A stretch of DNA of 64,000 nucleotides from Favolaschia claudopus. Lineage: Eukaryota; Basidiomycota; Agaricomycetes; Agaricales; Mycenaceae. Positions 56,584 through 64,000 of the stretch are shown here, piece after piece. The notes beneath the pieces were generated by a model. The model did not search any database. It was not told the origin of the DNA and was given only the letters and a program-made list of their open reading frames with translations. A program made the position numbers and the translations under genes. The stretch lies in contig JAWWNJ010000098.1 in NCBI GenBank assembly GCA_037176885.1, positions 620,001 to 684,000 of the forward strand. The letters are read 5' to 3'. Positions within the stretch are counted from its first letter, which is position 1, and each line of letters starts with the position of its first letter.

Positions 56584-57025
56584 TCACAGAATGAGGAATA
56601 AGAAATGCATCTACAGTACATCGGGCGGATAGAGCCGAGAGGGCGGAAGCGCTGGGAGTTGGGATGGTGGAGGGGGAAGGTATCGGGATGGTAGGTACGT
56701 ACGCGAGCGCGGGGTCGAGCGTGAAGCTAGGGCTCAGCGGGTTGTCCAGGGAAAGGTCTGGCGGTGCTCCATAGCCAGTTCCTCGCGCCTTTCGGCGCTC
56801 CGCAGCCCAAAGCTCAGGGTCGAGCCATTTAAAGTGCCCGCATTCAAGGACGCGATGAAATAGGGAAACAAAAAAAGAGAAACTTACAGCATTGAAGGAA
56901 AGATCCCGGTGGTAACGCTCGTGCCTGCCCGAGCAGATCAGCACTGTCGGTATGCGGTTGTTGCAGACAATTCCTCGGTGGGGGATGGCTGGACAGTTGA
57001 TGGACTCGTCGGGGTATAAGGCCAT
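56528..57025 (-). CDS. Small Cys/His protein, zinc-binding, tail from a MITE
   Basis: Begins MALYPDESINCPAIPHRGIV and contains CNNRIPTVLICSGRHERYH. After a donor GTAAGTTTC and a likely acceptor near 56850, it has ECGHFKWLDPELWAAERRK. The C...C...H...C spacing and the CGHFKWLDPE phrase recall GRF-type zinc fingers (C-x(n)-C-x(n)-C-G-x-F-x-W), which bind single-stranded nucleic acid. Then comes a proline/serine-rich tail, PSPSTIPTPSASALSALS. The current stop lies inside the inserted MITE (56227-56583), which has replaced the original end. Possibly still expressed with an altered C-terminus. The family call is tentative. Confidence 0.45.
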   Translation of the reverse strand: MALYPDESINCPAIPHRGIVCNNRIPTVLICSGRHERYHRDLSFNAVSFSFFVSLFHRVLECGHFKWLDPELWAAERRKARGTGYGAPPDLSLDNPLSPSFTLDPALAYVPTIPIPSPSTIPTPSASALSALSARCTVDAFLIPHSVTAIYKTLERSEKKFPLMR

Positions 57026-57585
57026 TTGAGCGGCTGGAGATAGTTAGAATGTGATCTCGATTTTAACGTTCATCGTCAGCATATATCGATTTGGCGCGAG
57101 GCGGGCACTCACACGGGCGGCAGCATCGAGTGGGACGTACTGGGCGGAAGCAAGAGAGGTTGTGACTGATCGTTACTTCATCACTGTTTACGCATTTGCG
57201 CTTTGTTTACGTGCGTTCACCAGGAGTTCACCAAGTTCACGGTGAACTCCCGTAAACTTCTGCATATAGGTTATGTTCTCAAGCCCAGTGCGTTCATGGT
57301 TTTGGAATCTATCCTTTGAAATGTGTTTCAAAGCTGGCTGAGTTCCTTCACTGGCTCAATCGGTTACATTGTTTGAACTGCTATATTTCTTGAAAGCCTT
57401 GTTTGGTTTAATATTTCTGGAAAAATGAACACTAAATGAAGGCAGGAAGAATAACATATAGCGTCTTTCTTAGGCACTGAACACTGCTCTGCAGAGCACG
57501 AGGCAGCTTGCCGTCTCAGGTGAGCTCGAAAGGTTGACCGATGTTTATGCCTTTGATCCGTTTTTGAGATCAGTTGATCGCCGGC

Positions 57586-57983
57586 TGTCAGGGGAACCTC
57601 CTTTCTGCGCAGCATGACGCAAAGGGAACTTAGGCACTTCTGCCCAAGTCCCATTACATCATTCCCCTGATCTGCACAGCATGATGCAAATTGCTTTTGC
57701 CCAAGGCCAATTACATCATAGTTCTGGAGCTCCATCAAACACGTCATCAAGCTGGGACTTAGCTTGTGACCGGGCCAGAGACTATTGCCGGTTGACCCGG
57801 CCCTGTGGGAACTAGTTAGTATATGTTTGCCACACCTAGCGTGGGAATCCTTAGCCTTTCTTCTCTTTGGATTCTCCCTCGCTAGGTGCGCTGTAATGTA
57901 TTCCTAGTAGCGTCTTTAATTAACTTTGGATTCTCCCTCGCTAGACCCTCGAGACATCTCGGGTCCTAAAGGTTGCCCTTACA
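57586..57983 (+). repeat. 5' LTR of the Ty3/gypsy element
   Basis: TGTCAGGGGAACC to CCCTTACA, 398 bp with TGT...ACA ends. It contains a tandem duplication of a block (GCGCAGCATGACGCAAAG and GCACAGCATGATGCAAATTG, each followed by CCAA...ATTACATCAT) and two copies of TTTGGATTCTCCCTCGCTAG. It should carry the element promoter and polyadenylation signals; no motif was fixed. Confidence 0.9.
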
Positions 57984-58126
57984 GCAGAAGAAAGGCTCCA
58001 AGGGATTAACTGGTCAAGATTGCGCGCTTTGGCGATTTTTCAGACGCTTCGTCGGACTCCTCCTCTGCTGTCTCGGACGCGCAAACCGCGAATCTTGCCC
58101 CCTCCTCCCCCTCTCTAGAACCCACC

Positions 58127-59254
58127 ATGACCGACTCTGCCGCCGCTGCTGCAGCCGCCGCCGAGCGGATGGATAGGCTCGAGAGGACTGTTGACCGTCT
58201 GGTCGAGCTTTTTCAAACCGCTGCCAATCCTCCCACTACTACTGCTCCGACCCCTGCCGCTCCTCCAGAGCCTCCGGCCGAGAGTCCAGGACTCTTTGCC
58301 AACCTCACACCGGCAGCAAAAACGGTCCTTCGACCGAACCCCCCTTTCGTCTTTGACGGCGACCGCTCGGCTGGCCGGGCCTTCCTTCACTCAGCTCGGA
58401 CTTACATCCGACTGGTTCCGGAGGCGTTTGTCGAAGGCGGCGAGATGTCTGAGGAAAAGGCAGTGCGTTTCACCATGTCTTTTATGTCCAAAGACTCCGC
58501 GCAAAAATGGGCTGAGCGCATGTCCATCAAAACCCCTTTCCCCTTCCTCACCTGGGACGCCTTCACCAAGGAGTTCTGCTCACGCTTTGTCGAGGAGAAC
58601 GAGCAGGACCACGCCCTACACAAACTCGAGTCTAGGGCATACTATATGGGCTCCCGGGATGTCTTCAAGTACACTGATGACTTTGAAGACCTCTTCGACC
58701 TTGCTGGGTTTGCCGACGCGTTGGTCAAGGTCACCAAGTTCCGGTCTGGCCTTGACCCTGCCATCAATGCGGCCATCACCTCGTCCAGCGACCCCCCAGA
58801 CCTCCGCGACTACATGGCTTGGCGGACCCGAGCGTACCGCCAGTACGGATCGCACGTGCGGGCTCGTGCTGCTGGGCTTCTCCCGAAAGCCCCCTCAGCT
58901 CCGCCACCCACTCGCTCACGTCCAGCAGGTGTCTTCCCTGTTGTCCCTGCGCCTCCTCCTCGGGCCATGCCAGCTTCTGCTCCTCCGCAGGTAGTCCCCA
59001 TGGACGTTGATCGCACGCGCTCCGGGAGAGGACCTCCCCGTGGCTGCTACCGATGCGGCGGTCCCCACCTGGCCCGGGATTGCCCCACCCCGGCTGACGT
59101 CCGAGCCGCTGATGTCCTTGACGAGGTCATTCGTCAGCTTGGGTCCGAGCTCCTCTCCGAACTGGTGGCTCGGGTTGCCACCACCGACTCGCTGCCTGAG
59201 CCAGAGTCTGTAGCCGCCGAGGAAGAGCAGGGTTTTCTCCCACGCGACGAGTGA
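58127..59254 (+). CDS. Ty3/gypsy Gag polyprotein
   Basis: 375 codons from ATG at 58127. Structural protein of the virus-like particle. An alanine-rich N-terminus and a short coiled-coil (ERMDRLERTVDRLVELF) precede a proline-rich linker and the capsid core: FVFDGDRSAGRAFLHSARTY, AVRFTMSFMSKDSAQKWAER, FPFLTWDAFTKEFCSRF and FKYTDDFEDLFDLAGF. The nucleocapsid knuckle is CYRCGGPHLARDC. The frame ends at TGA 59252-59254 and overlaps pol by a few bases in the -1 frame. No lesions are visible, so this gag looks intact. No similarity to the older gag at 21240 beyond general layout. An antisense 91-codon frame and a +1 frame of 267 codons over this gene are shadows. Confidence 0.93.
   Translation: MTDSAAAAAAAAERMDRLERTVDRLVELFQTAANPPTTTAPTPAAPPEPPAESPGLFANLTPAAKTVLRPNPPFVFDGDRSAGRAFLHSARTYIRLVPEAFVEGGEMSEEKAVRFTMSFMSKDSAQKWAERMSIKTPFPFLTWDAFTKEFCSRFVEENEQDHALHKLESRAYYMGSRDVFKYTDDFEDLFDLAGFADALVKVTKFRSGLDPAINAAITSSSDPPDLRDYMAWRTRAYRQYGSHVRARAAGLLPKAPSAPPPTRSRPAGVFPVVPAPPPRAMPASAPPQVVPMDVDRTRSGRGPPRGCYRCGGPHLARDCPTPADVRAADVLDEVIRQLGSELLSELVARVATTDSLPEPESVAAEEEQGFLPRDE
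59230..59236 (+). promoter_or_regulatory. Candidate -1 ribosomal frameshift heptamer
   Basis: GGGTTTT in the gag frame as G-GGT-TTT, matching X-XXY-YYZ. It sits 15 bases before the gag stop, and the -1 frame is open from here into pol. A downstream stem-loop was not computed. Confidence 0.6.
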
Positions 59255-61209
59255 GCGGTACGCCCTCGATCGCGTCTCCTAATCGTTTCGCATGTTTGTA
59301 TGATGAGTCTGCCAATGTTACATCTGTTGAACCTGCCGAAATGAAAGACGTACCCCCTGCTCCCCTCCGTTCCCCGCGCATCCGGCGAAAGCCTTGGGAA
59401 CGTAGACTTCCTCAGCGCTATACTGTTGCTGCTGCACCCGGTGCCAACTCCCTGCATCTCCCCCTTGAGATTCAGGCAGTCCAGGACGCCACCAAGCTTT
59501 CTCTCGAAGGTCTCGTTGACTGTGGTGCCACCTCAGACTTCATTGACTCTGAGTTCGCAGCTAAGTCCGGCCTCCCCCTCCGCCGCCTTGCACAGCCCAT
59601 TCCAGTTTTCAATGTGGATGGCTCGCCAAATGAGGCTGGTGCGATCCGCGAGGTGGCTGACGTCGTGCTGCAGTATCGTGGTCACTCTGAGCGCATGCAG
59701 CTCGCTGTTACCCGTCTTGGGAAGCAGAAGCTCATCCTCGGCTACTCCTGGCTCCGGAAGCATAACCCGGAGATCGACTGGGACACCCGAGAGGTCAAGA
59801 TGAGCAGATGCCCCAGCGAGTGCTCTACGTGCCGCACCGAGGTTCGCCTGGAGGCTCGTGCTGCACGCCGAGAGTCCCGCCTGGCCGCTGAGATCCTCCG
59901 GCAGCTCCGACTTGGTCCCCTTCCATCCATCTGTGCCATAGACTTGGGCGAAGATGAATATGATGACCTGCCAGAGCTGTTCCCGGACTACGAGGACGAT
60001 GACGAGGATGATGTGGATGAAGTGGATGATGCGGATGAAGTGGATGACCCCCTTGAGCCGGGAGACCGGGTGTTCTACACCCAGTTCCTGCCTTCCGAGG
60101 ATATCCGTGCTGGAAGTACCGTCTCCCAGCGCCTGGCTGAGGCATACGCCAAAAACTCAGCCCCGGCGCGCTCGGACGTTCCCGAATGGGCCCGAGAGTT
60201 TGACGATGTTTTCAACAAGGAGTCCTTTGACTCGCTGCCTGAACGCCGATCCTGGGACCATGCCATTGAGCTCGTGCCGGACTCTAAACCCACGAACTGC
60301 AAGGTCTACCCAATCTCGCCTCTCGAACAGAAGGAACTTGATGCCTTCATCGAGGAGGGACTTGGCACTGGCCGGATTCGACCGTCGAAATCACCTATGG
60401 CCTCACCCGTCTTCTTCGTCAAGAAGAAGGACGGCGGACTTCGGTTCGTACAGGACTATCGAGCTCTAAACGCCATGACCGTGAAGAATCGCTACCCGCT
60501 CCCCTTGATCAACGACCTCATCAACCGACTCAGGGGAGCTCGGTACTTCACAAAGCTCGATGTCCGGTGGGGCTTTAACAATGTTCGAATCCGTGAAGGC
60601 GACGAGTGGAAGGCAGCATTCCGGACCAACCGGGGACTGTTTGAGCCGCTGGTCATGTACTTCGGTCTGACCAACTCCCCTGCAACCTTCCAGACCATGA
60701 TGAACGACATCTTCCAGGATCTTATCCTCTCTGGCGACGTCATGGTCTACCTCGACGATATTCTCATTGCCCACTCAGACATCCGTCGGCATCGAGAGAT
60801 CGTCCGAGAGGTCCTGCGGAGGCTTCGCGCGAACAAGCTTTACCTTCGAGCCGAGAAGTGTGAGTTTGAGCAGACCTCCATTGAGTACCTCGGCGTGATT
60901 ATCTCCCACAACCACGTCGAGATGGACCCTGTAAAGGTTGCAGGAGTGGCAGCTTGGCCAGCGCCTGAGAATAAGAAGGATGTGCAGCAGTTCCTTGGCT
61001 TCACAAACTTCTACCGCCGGTTCATTGCGGGCTTCTCAGACGTTGCTCAAGCCCTCTTCAGACTCACCAAGAAGGGCATTGCCTGGACCTGGGGGCCTGA
61101 AGAGCAAGCTGCCTTTGACGAGCTCAAGCGGCGGGTGACTCGGGACCCTGTTCTGGTTCTCCCAAACCCCGAACGACCGTACCGGCTCGAGGCTGATAGC
61201 TCTGACTAA
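59251..61209 (+). CDS. Ty3/gypsy Pol, protease and reverse transcriptase part
   Basis: Open in the -1 frame relative to gag; the first codon in this frame is GTG, so translation probably comes from frameshifting rather than a separate start. The aspartic protease has the active site LVDCGATSDFID (DCGA instead of DSGA) and ILGYSWLRKHNP as the flap-side conserved block. After an acidic linker (DDDEDDVDEVDDADEVDD) comes reverse transcriptase: PMASPVFFVKKKDGGLRFVQ, DYRALNAMTVKNRYPLP, FTKLDVRWGFNNVRI, FGLTNSPATFQTMMN and the catalytic YLDDILIAHS. The first part of RNase H, YRLEADSSD, ends at 61209 because a MITE inserted at 61207 adds an early stop. No other defect seen. Confidence 0.93.
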   Translation: MSGTPSIASPNRFACLYDESANVTSVEPAEMKDVPPAPLRSPRIRRKPWERRLPQRYTVAAAPGANSLHLPLEIQAVQDATKLSLEGLVDCGATSDFIDSEFAAKSGLPLRRLAQPIPVFNVDGSPNEAGAIREVADVVLQYRGHSERMQLAVTRLGKQKLILGYSWLRKHNPEIDWDTREVKMSRCPSECSTCRTEVRLEARAARRESRLAAEILRQLRLGPLPSICAIDLGEDEYDDLPELFPDYEDDDEDDVDEVDDADEVDDPLEPGDRVFYTQFLPSEDIRAGSTVSQRLAEAYAKNSAPARSDVPEWAREFDDVFNKESFDSLPERRSWDHAIELVPDSKPTNCKVYPISPLEQKELDAFIEEGLGTGRIRPSKSPMASPVFFVKKKDGGLRFVQDYRALNAMTVKNRYPLPLINDLINRLRGARYFTKLDVRWGFNNVRIREGDEWKAAFRTNRGLFEPLVMYFGLTNSPATFQTMMNDIFQDLILSGDVMVYLDDILIAHSDIRRHREIVREVLRRLRANKLYLRAEKCEFEQTSIEYLGVIISHNHVEMDPVKVAGVAAWPAPENKKDVQQFLGFTNFYRRFIAGFSDVAQALFRLTKKGIAWTWGPEEQAAFDELKRRVTRDPVLVLPNPERPYRLEADSSD

Positions 61210-61822
61210 GATAGAGAGCGTGGGATCCCCGCACCTTACTTAAGCACGTTATGTAACGCTTATTAATCGTTCCCACGGCCAAATCCCCAGTCGCACAAAA
61301 AATTTCGTGCTCTTTCCAGCCTGCGGAAGGGCTGACCTACAGACTTAGAAGACATTCTCGCTGTTTCGGCTCTGAAATTTTGGTTTTTGGTTTGAAAAGC
61401 ACCTTCCACACTGCAAGGAGGTTCTGTCAGTGTTCTGTCACTCATTGCGCCGCAAAGGTTTGACAGGTCCCACCCTTAAGCGAGCTGCCGAAGCATGCCG
61501 AGATGACTATCCTGTGGCTGTGTTGGCCAAATTTTCCTCCGAAATCTTTGAAGCGTGTCCCATTTGGTGAGAAAACCACATTAAAACACTCAGAAAAAAA
61601 GTGGTCTGAATTTTTTTGTGGGTCATATAGCAAGAGACCAGGGGACATTTTGGCAACTCTGCCCAATAGGAACCCTTCATTGAACCTCTATCTAAGACTT
61701 GTATTGGGCAAAATTCCCAATCTGGACCTTAGCATCGTGCTATAAGCCCTCGACGTCGAGCGTGACAATGTCACAGTGTGATGCTGACATAAGGGTGCGG
61801 GGATCCCACGCTCTCTATCTTA
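61207..61822. mobile_element. MITE, 616 bp, in gypsy pol
   Basis: The left end TAAGATAGAGAGCGTGGGAT and the right end ATCCCACGCTCTCTATCTTA are inverted for about 30 bp, TA at 61207-61208 and 61821-61822. Non-coding. The same family at 7436 is a one-ended remnant. Excision with one TA left restores [10 protein letters not shown] in RNase H. Confidence 0.95.
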
Positions 61823-64000
61823 TGCCACCGGTGCCGTCCTCTCCCAACAGGGTGACGATGGCAAGTGGCATCCGGTTGCGTTCTACTCCAAGAGCCTGAA
61901 CGAGGTGCAGCGGAATTACGAGATTCACGACAAGGAGATGCTCGCGATCGTGCGAGCCCTTGAGGAGTGGCGCCACTTCCTTGAGGGCGCGCAGCACCCG
62001 GTTGAGATCTGGACGGACCACAAAAACCTGGAATACTTCCGGAAGGCCCAGAAGCTCAACCGTCGCCAAGCTCGGTGGTCTCTCTACCTCTCCCGTTTCG
62101 ACTTCTCGCTGCACCACCAACCGGGTCGCCTCATGGGTCGCCCCGACGCGCTTTCTCGGAGACCGGACCATGGAGTGCAGGACGATAACCAGGACGTTAC
62201 CCTGCTTCGACCCGAGCTGTTCTACGTTCGGGCCACCGAGGCCCTGGTTATTGCTGGCCCTGAGGCTCCCCTCCTGCGCGACATTCGTGATGCGCTTGCT
62301 GGAGACCCCGACCTTGAAGAGCCCATTGCCCTGACTGCGAAGGAACTCCTCAAGGCCCGAGGTGTGCGGTCTGCCCGGTCTTCGGAATGGCGTATTGAAG
62401 GTGGACTCCTTTACTTCCGGGGGAAGATTGTCGTCCCCCGAGACAAGGACCTCCGCCGACGCATCCTGGAGCAGCACCATGACACGCGCGTTGCAGGCCA
62501 TGCCGGTCGTTTCAAGACCCTGGAGCTCGTGTCTCGGAACTACTGGTGGCCCCAACTGTCGCGCCATGTCGGTCGGTATGTCGCGACTTGTGACTTGTGC
62601 TGCCGCACCAAGGCGCTTCGTAGACTGCCGATTGGTGAGCTCCACCCCACAGAGATCCCCGAGGAGCGCTGGCACACCGTCTCAGTCGACTTCATTGTCG
62701 AGCTTCCCGAGGCCCATGGATACGACGCAGTCATGGTCGTTGTCTGTGCCCTTGGGAAGAGAGCGCACTTCATGGAGTGCCACACCACCATTGACGCGGT
62801 TGGCGCTGCTCGGCTGTACTACCGGAACGTCTGGCGCCACCATGGCCTGCCAGAGAAGTACATTTCGGATCGTGGCACCCAGTTCATCGCAGAGTTCACG
62901 CGCGAGCTTTGGCGCCTTGTTGGGGTTACTCCAGCCACCTCTACGGCTTACCATCCGCAGACCGACGGCCAGACTGAGCGTGTTAACCAGGAACTCGAGC
63001 AGTACGTCCGACTCTTCACCAATTACAAGCAGGATGACTGGGATGAGCTACTACCTGCAGCGGAGTTTGCGTACAACAACCACATGCACTCCTCCACGCA
63101 GCAGGTACCGTTCATGACAGACACTGGTCGGCTTCCACGGATGGGCTTTGAGCCCCACGCTGCACGTTCTAGGTTGGAGGCTGTAAACGAGTTCCACGAC
63201 CGGATTGCGTCAGGGGTTTCTGAGGCGAAGGCCGCACTAGTCAAGGCCAAGGCAGAGTACAAGCAGTACTATGACCGCCGGCGGACGCCAGCTCCAGACA
63301 TCAAGGTTGGTGACCGGGTGTGGGTTGATGCTTCAGATATCCGCACCACCCGCCCTTCGGTGAAATTCTCCCACCGGCGTATCGGCCCCTTCAAGGTTCT
63401 GAAGGTCGTCGGTAATGGTGCCTTCAAACTGGAGCTGCCGCCCCGGTACTCTGCCCTCCACCCTGTCTTCCCCGTCGTGAAACTTCAGCTTGTGGAAGCC
63501 GATCCATTCCCCACTCGCCCCAGACACGAAGAGCCGCCACCAGTCCTTGACGTTCCTGTCGACAAGCAATGGGAGGTCGAGGAAATACTGGATGCCAAGA
63601 TCCGCTATGGGAGTCTATGGTACTTTGTTCGCTGGAAGGGTTATGACCCGTCCCATGATCAATGGGTGAAGCACTCTAATGTCTTTGCCCCGGACGCTGT
63701 CGCTGCTTTCTACCGCAAATACCCTTCCAAACCTCGCTCCATTGCTGTCGCTGCCTTCGATTCCCTCCCCTTCCGTGACCGCTCGTCGACTCCAGCTCAG
63801 GTGCGATCTATGCGTCGAGGCGCCGCATTCCAAGGGGGGAGTGATGTCAGGGGAACCTCCTTTCTGCGCAGCATGACGCAAAGGGACTTAGGCACTTCTG
63901 CCCAAGTCCCATTACATCATTCCCCTGATCTGCACAGCATGATGCAAATTGCCTTGAGACCTTTTGCCCAAGGCCAATTACATCATAGTTCTGGAGCTCC
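61821..64000 (+). CDS. Ty3/gypsy Pol, RNase H, integrase and chromodomain part
   Basis: Continuation of the split pol frame, open without a stop to the window end. RNase [39 protein letters not shown] and [11 protein letters not shown]. The integrase zinc finger is the HH-CC set around [17 protein letters not shown] and [15 protein letters not shown]. The integrase core has [24 protein letters not shown] and [20 protein letters not shown], giving the D,D,E triad. A GPF/GPY-type module follows ([20 protein letters not shown]). At the C-terminus is a chromodomain: [20 protein letters not shown], then [12 protein letters not shown] with the aromatic residues that read methyl-lysine, which would direct integration to heterochromatin. 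The biological end is probably within or just before the 3' LTR. Looks functional apart from the MITE insertion. Confidence 0.93.
63832..63844 (+). promoter_or_regulatory. Polypurine tract before the 3' LTR
   Basis: AAGGGGGGAGTGA immediately precedes TGTCAGG of the 3' LTR, the position where plus-strand DNA synthesis starts in LTR retrotransposons. Confidence 0.8.
63845..64000 (+). repeat. 3' LTR of the Ty3/gypsy element, cut by the window end
   Basis: 156 bp present. Compared with the 5' LTR over the same length it differs mainly by a one-base indel (GGGAC against GGGAAC) and about nine bases (GCCTTGAGACC region) missing from the 5' copy. High similarity implies a young insertion. Confidence 0.92.

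Noticed and set aside
58191..58994. 267-codon plus-strand ORF
   Set aside because: Alternative frame within gag; low-complexity serine/proline/leucine reading without motifs.
61815..62675. 286-codon minus-strand ORF
   Set aside because: Antisense of the gypsy RNase H/integrase frame, which shows all conserved motifs on the plus strand.
62362..63117. 251-codon plus-strand ORF over integrase
   Set aside because: Out of frame with the D,D,E integrase reading; a composition shadow.

Overview
The window looks like nuclear DNA of a filamentous basidiomycete, most likely a mushroom-forming agaricomycete. The evidence is host-type genes split by roughly 45-90 bp GT-AG introns, agaricomycete-style families (F-box, kinase-like, Zn2Cys6, two-finger C2H2, SWIM-domain MULE transposase, telomere-linked RecQ-like helicase) and Tad-like LINE, Ty3/gypsy with chromodomain, and copia elements. 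No single-copy marker places it to genus. No rRNA, tRNA, CRISPR array or origin was recognised.

Layout. 1-3.5 kb: foldback element, short repeats and the 3' end of a tyrosine-recombinase gene. 3.7-7.1 kb (-): a multi-exon DNA cytosine-5 methyltransferase, the best host-type gene of the left part. 7.4-12.2 kb: MITEs, a LINE gag remnant inside a foldback element, and a broken kelch gene. 14.1-15.2 kb (-): old gypsy LTR split by a 724 bp DNA element. 15.5-18.5 kb (-): RecQ/TLH-like helicase pseudogene split by a poly(A) retroposon and a MITE. 19.1-19.7 kb (-): C2H2 zinc-finger gene. 21-27 kb (+): gypsy gag, copia gag-protease-integrase and LINE reverse-transcriptase remnants. 27.2-29.1 kb (-): LINE ORF1 split by a solo LTR. 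30 kb (-): Zn2Cys6 regulator. 31-37.5 kb: MITEs and a Tc1/mariner-type element. 42.5-43.6 kb (+): kinase-like gene. 46.8-47.9 kb (-): F-box gene. 50.3-51.9 kb (-): DUF6698-like gene. 52.2-55.7 kb (+): full-length MULE with matching terminal inverted repeats. 56.5-57 kb (-): small cysteine/histidine protein. 57.6 kb to the window end (+): nearly complete Ty3/gypsy element split by one MITE.

The main biology is layered transposition. At least seven insertions can be read base by base: the target duplication is visible, or removing the insert rejoins the host frame, or an uninterrupted copy of the same site lies elsewhere in the window. These give an order of events and identify several non-autonomous families with TA target duplications, one retroposon with an 11 bp duplication and a poly(A) tail, and one solo LTR with a 5 bp duplication. 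The methyltransferase is notable because its catalytic loop reads Pro-Cys-Gly rather than Pro-Cys-Gln. Whether it acts on the surrounding repeats is only a hypothesis.
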